In this document: piece by piece, positions 19,410 through 32,393 of the stretch
Position numbering within the stretch: the first letter of the stretch is position 1
Layout of the letters: each line of letters begins with the position of its first letter
NCBI RefSeq assembly: GCF_028502605.1
Contig: NC_079235.1
Coordinates: 992,001-1,056,000, forward strand
DNA length: 64,000 bases
Reading direction: 5' to 3'
DNA from: Trichoderma breve
Taxonomy: Eukaryota > Ascomycota > Sordariomycetes > Hypocreales > Hypocreaceae
Translations under genes and position numbers: made by a program
The notes under the pieces: generated by a model
Databases searched by the model: none
What the model was told of the DNA's origin: nothing
What the model saw: the letters and a program-made list of their open reading frames with translations, nothing else

Positions 19410-22028
19410 TGGGTGTGGCCGAGGCAAGCAACGAGTGCCAAGTCATTCCTTCAAGGAGGAGATATTTTAGTAGAACGAAAACTCGTATATAACAGTTCAT
19501 ATGATGTCGGTGACATTCAATCACATTTTTCACTTATGCAGACCAAGATATAACATGGTGAATTATGGCAATGAATGCGATGCAAAATCTGTTCTTTTAT
19601 AACACGTACTTGTGAGGAAACATTCAATTTCCTCGGTAGCATGGTACAACAACTCCAATAACCTCTTAACCAAGCCATCTCAGTTTCATCCGGATATTTA
19701 TCGTCAAGAAGCACAGACGGTTCTCCATCTGTGCTCCGTACTCTTCTCCGCAGATGGCCATAGCTACCTACCCTGATGTCTGGTCCCTACAGGAACCCTG
19801 GGCACGGATCACTGTCGAATGGATGTTGGCTCGTACCAGCAATGAGTCTTCTATCACAATGGATAGCATGGGACATGCCATTCGCAAGTTTAGCCGCCGG
19901 TTGCAAGTCGAAATGTAACTACATATCTATACGAGGGATAGCCATACAAGGCAACCCGGACGTTGAACTGGACAGCAAATACCTCACTGGAATGTAGCTG
20001 AGACCATCAATGTTCTATATGCACTCTGTTTAACAAAAGGATTAGCAACTTGAGCACAATTTCGGGGGCCGTAATGAGATCCCTTAGACCCCTAGCCTGC
20101 ACCCGTGCTCCGCGCAGGGACATTTCATCTCTAGCAAATGGACCCAACCCAAACATGTTTACCGCCAGGTGGAAACAACGCATGGTTCGTTCGATATCCA
20201 CTACGGTCCATCTAGTATCCTTGGTTCTACAGGCTCTATAAGCTTATCACAGGAACGGCCCGGATCGTCGCCTTGGCGGCTGTAAATCTCAGGCTAAGTT
20301 GAAGATCACTCATAGCTTGACCACTTCAATGGTAGTTAGAATATGCATATATGACTAGAGAAGAATACCATAGCTAGCTTGTGAAGATATAAGGTTATTT
20401 TACCTGAAGCCATGCATGTCCATCTAATTTCCTCTCATTGTCCTAGCAAATACAGACTAACTGCCTGGTTGCATGCGCCATTTGCAGGGTTCGAGGACAA
20501 ACAGGGTGCACATTCCGACGATTGTTAGGAGAGAATTAGACCTCGGTCTAGATTCCATACTAATCCTATTATTGCGGCATTATACTTTTATCATCGAGTC
20601 CTTCATCCATATCAGCTGCTGCAATGACCACCGAGTACATGCTTGGGATTGAGGCAGCTGCCTAGCTACGCACTGGTGTTTCCATTCAGCTGTGGCCAGT
20701 GACAGCCAACAACGCGCAGAATAAAGTTAACAAATGTCAGATGGTTGCAATTGTTGACAAGAAGTCATAGCACCAACTGTCCGAAGCATTTGAGATGCGT
20801 CTTCACCAGCTAAGGCAAAGGGTGAAGCAAACAATTAAGCTGTGGTTCTAGGCTAACACGCTCTCTGGTATTCTAAAGTTGATGATCACATCATCAAAGT
20901 AAGCAGAAGAAAAAAAAATCACATAGCTTGAAAAATAATGGAACGAGGCGGTGTTCAATACTCCTCATGGGCCGATAGTTCATGCAGGAAAGTAATGCTT
21001 GTAGTCAATAGTCAACAGCCAAGAGCATGACAGAGTTTCCAAATCCGGAATACGTTTCATCACTTGCCCAATCCATCACAATGTATTCCAAAGCTCTCAG
21101 AGCAATTCTATTTTTATGACCTAAAACTTTCCATCCTGCCAAGCGAAATAGGCATCCAAAGCTCTCCTCCTCCATGCAAATTCCCATCAAGCAAAGATTT
21201 TCCTTACGCAACGCGTTCACCGAAGCTTCCTAGGCCCAGGAAGGAAACTCGCTGTGCAAAAGAACGCAATTCAATTTTAAACTCAGGGTTGGCATCCCCG
21301 TTGCCGCACATGCCCACATCATCCAATGGCATCGCCGTGCCTGGCAGGTCATTAACCTAAACAGGCAAAAGACAAGGCCCAGAACAGGGATTCCGTCTTC
21401 TAATCCTGTTCGAACGTATCCTTGAGGCAAATCCAGCTCTCCCATCTACCGGGCCCGTTTGTCTTATGGCATGTTTTTTCCCTTGTTTTCCATCAAGAGA
21501 AACAAAAAAGGAGGTGTTTGTTTCCGTACTCTGAAGGGGCCTGTGCAGAAAAAAATAACACACGTTGGTGACTATCGTGAATAATGAATGTCTCCGGCAT
21601 GATTTGTCTTCTCAGCCAACCCAGCAAGGAGGCATCTCACTCAACCCCCCCGTCCCAACACATCCGAGAAACTCACAGCCACGAACAAGCATCTGTTGTT
21701 ACAGGCAGTAGAATCTGTCACATTCCCGACTTTGATCGATGCTGCTGATGCATGCAATGGGCCAGTGAGCACTAAGGCAAGCAACTCCATAATGTTATTC
21801 CTTGGCCAAGAGCAGAGGGCGTAAGGTGATCTTCGTCTTCGTTCTCTCCGATGTAGTCGTTTCATCCATCGAGTAGAAAAAAAAAGGTATATAAGAGCAG
21901 CGTAGTTCCTCCTCGTGAATCACTTTTGAAACATCATCATCAAGCATCAAGAGTAACTTCCCACTGCTTCTTGACGAGACAAAGACCACGACACTCTTTC
22001 GAAACAAACAAGCTCATTCTTTCCAAAT
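19410..22028. other. 2.6 kb gene-poor region
   Basis: No confident gene. It holds the qutR 3' flank, AT-rich sequence around 20280-21000, and the promoter of the secreted protein at 22029 (a CT-rich leader with ATCATCATCAAGCATCAAG near 21930-21950). A 54-residue open frame at 19754-19918 is listed separately as a weak candidate. Confidence 0.5.
19754..19918 (+). pseudogene. weak candidate gene fragment (54 codons)
   Basis: An ATG-initiated frame reads MAIATYPDVWSLQEPWARIT and ends RRLQVEM before TAA. Its residue composition looks protein-like, and an acceptor-like CCGCAG directly precedes the ATG, so it may be the remnant of a spliced gene. I do not recognise a family, and no partner exon is convincing upstream or downstream. 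Confidence 0.2.
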
Positions 22029-22688
22029 ATGCCTTCTCTCAGCAACCTCGTCGGCCTCGCTGCCGCCGCCGCCGTCTCCGTCTCAGCCGCTGTCCTCCCT
22101 CGTGATGGCACCGTTTCCATCACCCCCCACGAGCAATTCTCGTCTTCCGTCGGCGTCATCGGCTGCCTCATCAAAACCGACCGTGTTGCCTACTGGCCCA
22201 GCCCCGTCGACTGCAACAACATCTGCGTCCAGCTCACCTACCAGGGCCGCAGCATCAACGTCCTCAAGATCGACCAGTCCGGCGGAGCCTTCGACATCTC
22301 CTACGATGCCTGGAACCAGCTCCTCTTCAACAAGCCTGCCACTGTTGAACCCCACCAGGGCGGTGGTACCAATGTCCAGTGGCAGTACGTCGACAACAGC
22401 CAATGCGCCAGCCTCCTCCACAACGGAAAGCTGCCCCTGTCTGCTCCCAACAGCATAAACTATGTCGCCAGCTGCCTTAACCAGCCCAACTCGTGGGTCG
22501 CCAAGAACTACGAGCTCATCAACTTCCAGGACTCCGTGTGCCACTTCGGATGGAATGAGGTTTGCAACCTCAACCTCCAAGTGAGCAACCAGCCTAGCTG
22601 CCCTCACATACTCGGTGACACTCATCCTAGCGGAATGACTGTCTACAACGTCCAATACGGCACTGGTAAGCTTGTCCCGGCTCCCTAA
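22029..22688 (+). CDS. small cysteine-rich secreted protein, possibly double-psi-beta-barrel-like
   Basis: An intronless 219-residue frame with a clear signal peptide (MPSLSNLVGLAAAAAVSVSA), followed by VLPRDG, which resembles a pro-peptide end. The mature part has eight cysteines (GC, DCNNIC, QC, SC, VC, VC, SC), enough for four disulfides. The segment INVLKIDQSGGAFDISYDAW resembles the core of expansin/barwin-type double-psi beta barrels (V-D-GG-FD-S--A), but the assignment is tentative. Strong C-ending codon bias compared with neighbours suggests high expression. It is probably secreted to the wall or medium. A possible GTAAGC donor near the 3' end (22665) was not used because the frame closes naturally after LVPAP. 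Confidence 0.8.
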   Translation: MPSLSNLVGLAAAAAVSVSAAVLPRDGTVSITPHEQFSSSVGVIGCLIKTDRVAYWPSPVDCNNICVQLTYQGRSINVLKIDQSGGAFDISYDAWNQLLFNKPATVEPHQGGGTNVQWQYVDNSQCASLLHNGKLPLSAPNSINYVASCLNQPNSWVAKNYELINFQDSVCHFGWNEVCNLNLQVSNQPSCPHILGDTHPSGMTVYNVQYGTGKLVPAP

Positions 22689-23034
22689 GCGGTCTGCGGG
22701 TCGTACATTTTAAGTTAGCATTGAATTCACTTGATTCCTTGCTATACACCCATCGAAAGAGAAAGGATGAAGGGATGGATGATTTGAAAATTGATCTTTG
22801 GTACCATGTTTTGTAATTAGCAATAAGCACTGTTCTAACTTCAATAAAAAATGCACTTGCCGGCTCATCTCATATGACCTCTTTCACGTATTTCCACCCG
22901 GTTGCCACGCTAGCAGGTCCAAGAAAGAAGCCATTGTGTAAACAAAAATTTATTCATCGCTAATAAGTTGTATGATTGTCAGGTTGGGGTATCTACAGTT
23001 CTATATGTCCCATGTCGAGTATATTATGCCCGCC
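22689..23034. other. tail-to-tail intergenic
   Basis: 3' flanks of the secreted protein gene and vps18; AT-rich, with no further feature seen. Confidence 0.5.
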
Positions 23035-26000
23035 TCATAATGCCCATTCATCAGGGTTATCATCCCGCGTAATGAACGGTTCGTCTATTCTCTTGATGGC
23101 GAAATCACTGCATAAAATACTATGAAACGGTCAACTATTTGTCCTCAATAGGAAGGTGTTGATGTAACATAACGGAGAACGGGGAGACTTACCATGCTGA
23201 CGCCACCAAGGCATCAAGCTCAGCCACAACGGCCTCTCGCTGCGTACCGCTCACAAGACCCTTGTGAATTTGCATCTGGAGTTCCTTGATTCGGTTTGAC
23301 TTGGCAACACCAGCTTGCTCCAATACTTTCCGTCCCATACAGTCCGAATGGAAAGAGTGCTGGCATGGAAAGACGAAGAACTGCCTACTCAACAAGGGCA
23401 GCCCACACACATAGCACTTCTCACCAGGTTCCACAATGGCGTATCTGTGATCCAGAGCAGCAATATCCAGCTTAATATTTGTCGCCGTCTGTGAAGACTC
23501 GTCCATCTCTTTCTTCAAATTATCAATGTTTCGGCTATAGTCCTCCAAAGCCTCGCAGATTTCCTCTTTGAAGTCATCGATGACTACAAAGTCGGGAAAG
23601 AACGGAATCAGATCCTCAATCTTAAGCAAGTCGCATCTCTTCAGGAATTCAATTGCCGTTTTGATACCGTCAGATTGAGAAATGACTCTCCGAGCAACAG
23701 CTAACCACAGTCTTTTGCGCAATTGGGGGTTGGACATTGGTCTATCAGCGATAACCGCAGCCAGCTCAACCTCGTTGTGGGAGAGCGCGAGGTCAACCGC
23801 CTGAAGATATTGTTCCATGCTGGTATATATGTGAACGCACGACAGTGTTCGATGGTGGTGGATACACTGGCGCAAAGCAAAGTCGGAATCGTACCGAGGC
23901 TCATCACCCTGCGCCTGCAGATACGATAGTAGCCCTGACTCATCTTTGGAGGGGTGTGAGGCGTAGATGGACACGAGCGTGTTGTGGACCGCCGCGTCAG
24001 TTGAATTAAGTTGATAGACAACGTAGTTGAGGTACCTTATAGCCTGGTTCTGGGCTGTTGCTTCACCATCAAAGCCACGGTGGTATTCTAGCAATGCTGG
24101 AATTAATCGCCGTGGACTGAGATCTGAGTGTCTCATAAGAATGTCCACGGTATCTTGTGCAACGTGCGACATGAGTACAGTGCTGTATCGATAAAAGATT
24201 TCTGCATCTGTCTGCTTCTTTAGGACGTTGAGCGCCTCAGTCCATCTCTCTCGCTGTACCCAGTAAGATAAGACGTAATTGTAGTCATTGATGGCGTTGG
24301 CAAAGTAGAGCAGCTCCTCTTCTCGCCCATGACTGCTAATTACATCGTATACTGTCTTGTGGTCGAGATCACTTTTGTACTTGTTGACAAACTCTTGAAA
24401 CTCTTTCTTTGCCGAGTTGATCAATTTTCTCGATTCTGCAGGGTTCATTTTCTCTGACAGGTCTGCATGAGTGATGATGGCATCATCGAGGGAGTTGAGC
24501 TTAGCCATGAAGATCTCGACTAGCCAGCTCGCAATCATTATCCTTTGCATAACAGCAGATTTTTTGGTCGTGCCTAGTTTTGTAAGGAGGAAGATGCGCA
24601 GGGCATCTGGTTGGTTGCTGTCAATCAATTTGAGCGCAACTTCCTCAAAAGGCTTGTTGCTCCGGCCGTAAACCATGGCAGCTTCACTCCAATGGCCTTT
24701 GGTAGAAAGGTAGTCTCCAAATGCGGCGGAAACTGTCTCCCTCTGGATTTGCGAGCGAGCCTGTTGAAGGGCCGGTTCAAACTGTTGCGTTTCCATCATG
24801 ATTTTCCAGATGTTCCGATCCTCATCGCGTACCACAATCTCAAAGATCTCTTCGGAAGTGAACAGCCAAAAGGTGTTCTTCTGAGAATCTACCGAAAATC
24901 CAATAGGCTTCTGGCCGGCGGAAAGCACGTCGTGTTCTGACACCATCTCTCCAGTAAGACGATTGGTGGTAATAACACGGCCACCAACCAGGTTCACAAT
25001 GTGCCATTGGGTGAGGGCAATGGCATCAATCGTTTCGGTAGAAGGTTTCCGTTTGCTCCCCGACCCTTGTGTGACAATCTGCGCTCTTGGGAGCATCTTG
25101 GACTCAGCAAAGACCTTGGAGCCTAGCGCAGAATCTGCAGGCGCATTGAGCAACTTTCCATGATATACACCATGCGACGATAGCCATGCATATGCTCGGT
25201 CCGGCACATCATCGTCATCATGAGGGCTGGTGTCAGGCGGGTCGGGGGACACAACGAAAGTGGAGCTCGCCCCAGACGTGACTCTTGAAAGCTCGTGGAT
25301 GACAGGCTGTTCCGTTTCAAACATCCTCGTGTAGATGGAGCCGCTGCCGTCGTGGCCATGGCTAATTCTGCCAACAAGGTGGAACAGCCTGCTCTGCGTA
25401 GCAATCATGACCCTCCTCAAGTCATTCTTTCCATGTAGGTTGTCTACCCAGAGGCCCGTGATGGGCCCATCCGGGAGCTTATGTAGGTTCTTTAGATGCT
25501 TCATTTCCTTCCTGTAGAACTCGTTGGACGTTTCTATGAAAGCCTCGTAGATGTTGCCGTCTACGGTGCCGATGAGGATCTCTCTCGTGGAGGCGGTGGG
25601 TAGAGATGGATTCCATGCTATGCTCTCGATCAAGACACCAGGCAATTTCGAAAGAAGCCTTGGCTGCTTAGACTGAGAATGCAGGTAGAAATTATGACCG
25701 AGCGACGTGCAAACCAGGAGATGCGACGCCGTGGGATCGAGGAACATGCGTCGAATGATACCGATCTCGGATGGCTTCCTCGGTAGGTCAATGTCTGTGC
25801 CAAACCATGCAGATTAGCCAAAATCCTTCTCCTTGTTTACACTTGATTCCCTCTCCCACCACATTCCCCAGGTATGCTCACCGTCGATATCCTCGGGTCG
25901 GTTCAGGTCGATGCGCAGAATCCTACCACTGCTCAGGGCCAGGATGATGACATTGTTGGCGACCTGTGCGGCGGCAAAATCAGCCGCTATGGAGAACTGC

Positions 26001-26095
26001 AGCTGCACTCGCTCGATCGTGAAGATTGGCAGGTCGCCGCTCTCCGGTTCTGCGGCCTCGGCGGCGACAAACCCATCGTTGGGATCAAGCGACAT
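23035..26095 (-). CDS. vps18: vacuolar protein sorting protein Vps18 (Pep3), HOPS/CORVET subunit
   Basis: Three exons (26095-25882, 25794-23193, 23107-23035; introns of 87 and 85 bases) encode 962 residues, the usual size of Vps18. It is a core subunit of the HOPS and CORVET tethers acting at endosomes and the vacuole. The N-terminal half is a beta-propeller (FTIERVQLQFSIAADF, IIRRMFLDPTASHLLVCTSLG), the Pep3/Vps18 signature region. The middle is an alpha-solenoid of clathrin-heavy-chain type (EEVALKLIDSNQPDALRIFL, RHSDLSPRRLIPALLEYH). The C-terminus has a RING-type zinc finger (CYVCGLPLL, FPCQHSFHSDCM) preceded by a coiled coil (NIDNLKKEMDESS). The last small exon supplies CDFAIKRIDEPFI and ends DEWAL; without it the protein would stop within the donor site after VASAW. 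Confidence 0.95.
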
Positions 26096-27053
26096 GGCGG
26101 CAGCTTCTCAAGCAGGCATGCTCGCGCGGGGCTTGCTCAGGGCGAAGTGGATTCGAATCCTGCTTCTGTGCTGCCAGAAGCAAAGACCAGCGCGAGGTGC
26201 TCCCACAAGCAGCGATCGGATCGGGAGAGGGCAGGACGTAAGGCTGAGGGGAGCTCGGTTGAAGCTCGAGGCTGGTGATGGTGGAGGAGAGTTAAAGAGA
26301 TCAACCACCAGGCTGCGTCAGTGACGGTTCTTTGGGCAGCTCAGCAGACGTTGAGCTCCAATTCGCCAGCAGAAAGCGGTGGAGGAGGGAGCTACAGATG
26401 GCACTAAACCATTGTTGCGTTAGGGAGGTACCGGGGTACTTTCAGTACAACCATATTGAAGGTACAAACATCAACTCACCAGACTCATAGCATTAATACT
26501 TGGGAATGTCCATGGGTTGGTGGATTTAAGTTTATGAGATTCATTTCTTTTATTTATTTTTTTTTCCATTGATCCATCACTATAACGCCCTTGCTATCTA
26601 AAAGTTCAATATCGCATGTAACGCTGCACAAGTTTACATGCCAGTAAAAGCGAAAAACACTGCGGCAGGGCTTCTCCTTGGTGATTCATCACCGACATCA
26701 ACCTTCAGATTCCCTGCTCCGAGATTCCCGCCTCCAACGTATGTACAACTTTGAGGAATCCAGAATATCGCAGCAGAAACTACACCATAAAGTAAGAGCC
26801 AAAGAGTGGCCTATTTCAAACCTTATGCAGCCGAGAAAAAGTCAAAGGATTGGTTCGTGGGCCGAAGGAACCTCCCATCCGACTATGGTTGTCAAAAAAA
26901 AAAGATATCCACTGTGGCCAATGGAAACGAGCATTCAAAAAGCTTGTTTGCGGTCGAGTTCGTTGTGTTCATTAAAATTCGTCATTGTAAATAACATCAT
27001 GTCGCCGTCGAGTGTCTGTTCGATAACAGGAGAATTAGATGTCCGTTTCAGAT
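26096..27053. other. intergenic, vps18 promoter and methyltransferase 3' flank
   Basis: No gene supported. Contains a T-rich stretch near 26548-26567 and an A-rich run at 26893-26902. The open frame that crosses 26678-27139 overlaps the 3' end of the methyltransferase on the other strand and has no protein-like features. Confidence 0.5.
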
Positions 27054-28544
27054 TCAATGTGTGTCGATCAATACGGCATCGCGCAAAGGATGAGGCTCCG
27101 TTATGTCGCCACTTGGAGGAGGCACTTCGTCTTGCCTAGACTCAGTTTCTGCAGTTTCTTCCTCCTTCCGGGGCCTAAGACTAAGAGGTTCTTCTGCCGG
27201 CCAAGTAGCCTCTGATTTTGGCGCTTGAACGGGTTTCCGTGCTATGGCGAGTCGAAGCTTAATAACAAGGTCTTTGGCGGAGTCTTTTCTCGATAAGTTT
27301 GCAATCTCCCTGGCTACCTGCTCGCAGACGGCCTTGCACTCCTCGGGGTCCCATCCAAGATGTTCGGTGAGGAGGCGCAAAGCCGATGATTCAATGCCAT
27401 CTATCAGACCCATTACCCAAAGCTTGTCCACAGATGGTTCACCAAACACCATGGGAAGAGAATATTCCATCACTCTAACATCCACGAAGCCCGCATTCAA
27501 TAGTTGTAAGGCATCTAGGTGATCCATGGACAGATTTCGGCCTGCCAGATCTGCAGCCTTGTGGATATCCTTGAACAACGAATGGATAGGAGATTCGGGC
27601 GGGAAATGGTCGATGCAAATAGTGCCGTCAAACCCTTCGAAATCAATCACCTCTATCCATCCGCCAGGCTTGAGCGAGTAGTAAGCGCAGTCGTAAACGA
27701 AACGCCAGTCGCGGAATGACCCCATCAGATAGCGCATGTGGATCATATCATAATGATCTGGAGGCCTGTCCCAGTCTTCAGCATCTTCGATTTCGAAAAA
27801 CACATTGACAGGAACGCTCTCGGTCTCCGCAATGGCGGATATGTCGGTGCCTACAACCTCACATTCCGGATACATCTCCGCCATCCTGATGGCCCAATCT
27901 CCGGTGCCGGTTCCAACATCGAGAATATGCGTCGGCGGCTCCTCAAGCGGGGCAAGAGTGAGTTCTCCATCGAAAATGTGGAGGAAAACTTGATGGAGCA
28001 AAGTCGCACGCAGCTGCTCAAGCTCATCGTTTGGCATGTAATAGTCGCGACAATACCTACGACCATGAAGCTCTCGATAGTCCAGGTCCATGGTCCATAG
28101 AGATCGAGTGGACGCTCTGTGTATACGAATTAGTAGCTGTTGAGTTCCGCAGTCAAACACTCTCCCCAGTAGTTTATGGACAATATGTGGAGGGGACAAA
28201 ATCACACCGGCCACTTACAGGTCTGAAGCCATCGCTCGTGAATCCCCCATAATAAAATGGCCGCCACCTGATCTGTAGGTGCTCAGCGCGCCACGGGGGA
28301 ACTGGCTCGCTGGGTAAAGAGAAGCTACCTCGAATTTGTCATCGTCTTCGTCATTGTCTTCATCTTCGTCTTCCACATGGTCAGTGTCGGCGCCCTTTTC
28401 TTCACATTCCTCCTGACTAGTCTTGATGGTTTGATCATCGTCGTCTGTGCCATCGGCGCTCTGTGGCTTGGCGTCGCGGGGAGATGTCTTTTCCGGCTCC
28501 TGTTGACGAGTCCCCTTCCGACTTTTTCGCTTCTTTGTCACCAT
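27054..28544 (-). CDS. LaeA-type SAM-dependent methyltransferase with acidic N-terminus
   Basis: Two exons (28544-28219 and 28116-27054) around a 102-base intron with a CTACTAAT-like branch site give 462 residues. The class I methyltransferase fold is clear: motif I ILDVGTGTGDWAI at about 173-185, the acidic loop VVGTDIS, a WDRPPDHYDMIHMR motif, and LKPGGWIEVIDFEG, which together are typical of the fungal LaeA/TAM-domain family. The N-terminus carries a basic KKRKSRKGTRQ stretch (probable nuclear localisation signal) and a long acidic run (DEDEDNDEDDDKFEV). The tail is Pro/Glu-rich. Relatives act on proteins or small molecules and some control secondary metabolism; this protein's substrate cannot be deduced. 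It should not be equated with LaeA itself, since this is a large paralogous family. Confidence 0.88.
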
Positions 28545-31500
28545 CTTTTGTAACGTATGCTAAAGAGCTGCGGGAGGCCGACAAGAAAGATGCAGTGTGG
28601 TTGCTTCGAAGCAGGGAGATTATCGAAAATGAGCGGCCGCGATTTTTGAATTAGAAAACATGATACTAGGCATCCAGTGTAGGTAAAGAGGACAGGCGAA
28701 GACGTCCAAGTCGAGTCAACGAGAAAAGAGCGATTGCATGTCCCGACAGTATGTAGTTTCGTGTGACTAGAAGAGAATGCAAAATATAGAGGCAAAGTAA
28801 ATCGAAATCCAAGTCAAAAGAACGAGCGACTGCTGGACAGACAACTGGGGAGGGGCTGGCCGGTGGGCGATGAAGAGGTCCCAGAAACCAACACAACAAA
28901 AGCTGAAGCTGAAAAGAAAAAACGTGAGAGCAAAGAGAGGATAGAAAAAGAAGGCCAACCAGCACAAGCCGCCTGCAATAGAACGAGGAGGCCCTCGAAA
29001 ACACTTGCTTCACATACAAGCCCCGACGAAGAAAAAAAGCACAAGTCTGGTGCAGAGGCAAAAGACGCACGAGAGAAGCATGAAGACAAGTTGAGACACC
29101 CTCTGTTAGTCGATCAATTTCCTGGGTGGGCCAGCAGACGAGGACCCAGCACTGTGGGCTAGCTGTGGGTTCGGCGGGCATGGCGGGCACAGCGGTTAAG
29201 AGGGCCCGGAGCGCGCCACGGAGGGGTCTTCCAGGGCACTAGGGTCACTAGCAAGATGCTGGCAGCGGCTGCACGAGGCAATCCCGGGCCATGCTAGCAG
29301 CATACGCCTACACTACGGCTGTGATCCACGAAGCCGGCCAGGGGAGCGGCGCGTGTCATATCCGCCAGCCAGAATGGATGCATCGGATGAGATCCTGGGC
29401 TTGCGGTGCATGGACTCGTTATTCCGCAGATTCAAGGCTCCTCCACTGTCTTTTACGAGTCCATCCATTCAGTGCTGTAAAATATATATCACCGACAATC
29501 GATACCAGAAATAGCACTGACATCCAGGCATGGAGATTACAGCATGATGTGCCGTCGTTACATACATGTATCAAGGTATTAATGATATGGATTAATTTGA
29601 TTGAACATTGAATCAATATTGATCAATGAGCTCGCCAAGGCGCTGACAGTTTAGTACTTATACCGGACATGCAGTTTCCAAGAATCGCGGGGGAGGGGAT
29701 CATCCCATCTCACCTTGTCTTGTCGTGTCTCCTTTAATTGTTTCGTTGCTCGAAGCTAAGAGCAAAGACAGAAAAAGAAAAGAATTGATGACATTTTAGA
29801 AAAGAAACGAAACAAGGGAAAATGGTAAAATGGTAAAAAAGAACCTTGAACCTTGGACAGAACTAAAAAAGACAGGATGGAGGCTAAAAAAGTCCCGTCT
29901 CTCTTCGCTTGGTTGGCGTCTTGGTGGCCAGAATTCCAACGTTCTGGGCGCTTTCTGGTGGAACTGCTAGCAGCACAACTCTGTTTGATTAGCTGCGCCA
30001 CGTTGCGGACATGGCGCGGCCACTTCGGGAACGGCAAGGGCTAGGGTTCAATCACTGACAGCTTCAATCTTCCCAACTTGCTGCCTACGTTACATAATTG
30101 ATGGCAACATAGAAGAGCAAGGTAGGCATTACAATATTGCCATCAGTTACTCCGCGGCGGCTGACATTTGGAATACCCAGTGCTCGAGCCATGGAAGAGT
30201 TGCAGTTGCAATCAGCCTCCCGTCTGCACGGTGAGATGAACACCTCAGCACGTCGCCCATCCCTGCTCGCTTCGTCAAATGGCAACGCAGCACTGCATCT
30301 GCAGAACCGGGAACAGGGCACTGGGCTTACCAACATGCCACACCCGCGGCCGACGACCAACGGGCTTCGACCCGGAAAAAGAGAGACCAGGAAGCATCCA
30401 GCAGCGGGCACTGAGCAGGCGAATCAGCACCTGCAAGACCCTGCTTGCTTCATGTTGCTTGCCTGCTTGTTGGTCTCCATACCTGCCTACCTCCTCTCCT
30501 ACCTACTGTATGGAGCATTGCATCTACAGTATGCAATCGTGCATGTACAGTACAGAGATTGCTCTTTGAAGGCAGCTGGGACAGATCACGGGCATGGAGG
30601 GAAACAACTTGAAGTGCTGTGCTCATGGTCTACAAATCGCATGCTGTGCCCAAACCACCAAGGCCGGTAGCCATCATCTTACGTGTATTTACACGGCCAT
30701 CCCACACCCACCACCGTCCGTCAGCGACACGACCCGACAGCTTGGGCCCATTGGCGTGAAGGAATGGCCTGGAAGCAGTCCGTGCCGTTCCCAAGACGCC
30801 CAATACGGGGTTACATCTTGGTTTCAGGAGCCATACCAAGTCTGTGCATATGCGTACAAGTCATGCTTGTGCAGACACCAGTCAGTACCTGGTAATAGCC
30901 GGTCCGGTAGCAGGTGTGTGTAGCTTTCATCTTCAATGTTTGCTCTCCACTCTTTTCTAGTTTCGTCCGCCTGGGCTACCTTACCAACGACACATGGACG
31001 ATCAGATCTCGAGAAAGCCAACCGAAGATGTGTCTCCTTTTGGCAACAGTGGAAATTCTAATCGATTCAACTGCTATAGGCCAAAACGCCTCATTGGTGA
31101 CCAGCCACTCGGTACTGTCCAGACGCGCGATATGACCAACATCGTTATAACATTCGCAACACGGCCACGCACACAACAGTCTCTTCTCCACCATCAGCAC
31201 CAACTCCTCCAGCCTAAAGCTCCCCGGTTGTGCAAAGGCTTTATACTGTAAGCGACAAGGCCCGCTGCCCTCGCTTACTCGTGCTGTACCTATTATGTGC
31301 TACCCAGCCTAACCCTCCGTCCAACACAATACTGGGGACCGTGCCATCCCGCTGGGACGCTCGTAACGGAGTGTTGCTTCCATGCGATATTGTCGTGAGC
31401 ATTTTCCTTGCAGGGAACCCCCACTGCGGAATCATTCTTGAAAGACCCGACGCGGTTTGTCCTGCATGTATTGCAGGTAGAGACAACCAAAGATGCTTTT

Positions 31501-32393
31501 TACGTACAGCCAACCGTGCTAGGAGTACATACAGACCCTTCGGAGGTGCAAATCGACAGATCCAGGTCGCTTTACCTCGTACTTCGTATGAACAACAACA
31601 CTGTTTGAACAAATACAAGAATAATATCTACTTGATACCAGGCGATCGGCCCCAAACTCCGGTCCCCCCTCCGTCGAACTTGCTCCGAGCTCCGCGGCAC
31701 CATTACGAGGGTCAAGACGAATTAATATTCCAGTTTTAGTCCGCACCTAGCCTAGCACTCGGACATTTTGCTTTACACGGCTGGTGCTAAGGGCAAAATG
31801 TGAGCGGGTAGGCTTCCGCTGGCGCCTTGACCCGTTCGCGAAAGCAACCTCTTTTTGTGTGACACCTTGGGTCTAGGAAGCACGGGTTAGCCCAATGCGC
31901 ATCATACGTGTATCTGTCAGCAGCTTGTCATGACAGAAACCTTGTGCTTGCTTACTCCGGACCGGAATTGCCCACCAAGCCAGGCAGGGCTGCCATGCGA
32001 GAATCCGCGACACCGACGACGGGGAAACGTGGGAGTTCGGCGCCATTGCATCCACTTCTCGGTCAGTAAGGGGGCCGTCGCAAAGGCATGCGATGCAAAT
32101 GCATGCAAAAAGCTTATTTTGAGACCTGGAGTGCCTTGGGCCTTCAAAAAAAAAAAACATCCGGGATGCTGTTTAGAGGGCCTATTGTGGCCCAGTCAGG
32201 CAAATTACAACGGTACTACGCTGTCATCTCCATATGGTGCACTTATGTCGGAATTCAAATTCCGGACTGACAAATTCAGTCAATGGCAAAGAGAAAAACG
32301 AAATCCGGTCATTAAAGCGCGGACAACGGGGCTTCATTATACGAAAATCATAATTTCTTTGGGATGAGCAGCAACATTATGCGATCCCCCTCA
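28545..32393. other. 3.8 kb gene-poor region
   Basis: I see no convincing gene on either strand. The first 600 bases read as a pyrimidine-rich leader/promoter on the minus strand for the methyltransferase. Around 30440-30560 the sequence is built from CTGCCTAC/CTACCT and GCAT-TACAGTA motifs. The remainder has short, unrelated open frames with poor composition. It may hold regulatory DNA or a non-coding transcript. Confidence 0.5.

Noticed and set aside
22083..22655. 190-residue antisense frame opposite the secreted protein gene
   Set aside because: Shadow of the GC-rich, C-biased sense gene; Val/Ala/Asp-rich composition and no start context.
26145..26165. GGATTCGAATCC, resembling a tRNA T-loop/B-box
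   Set aside because: It is a simple palindrome; no acceptor stem, D-arm or anticodon arm can be folded around it.
28666..29190. 174-residue minus-strand frame with many Leu/Phe/Cys
   Set aside because: Translation of a pyrimidine-rich leader/promoter; no domain and no continuity with the methyltransferase exon.
30137..30670. 177-residue plus-strand frame in the gene-poor region
   Set aside because: Composition is random-like, no motif is present, and overlapping frames of similar length occur on both strands.
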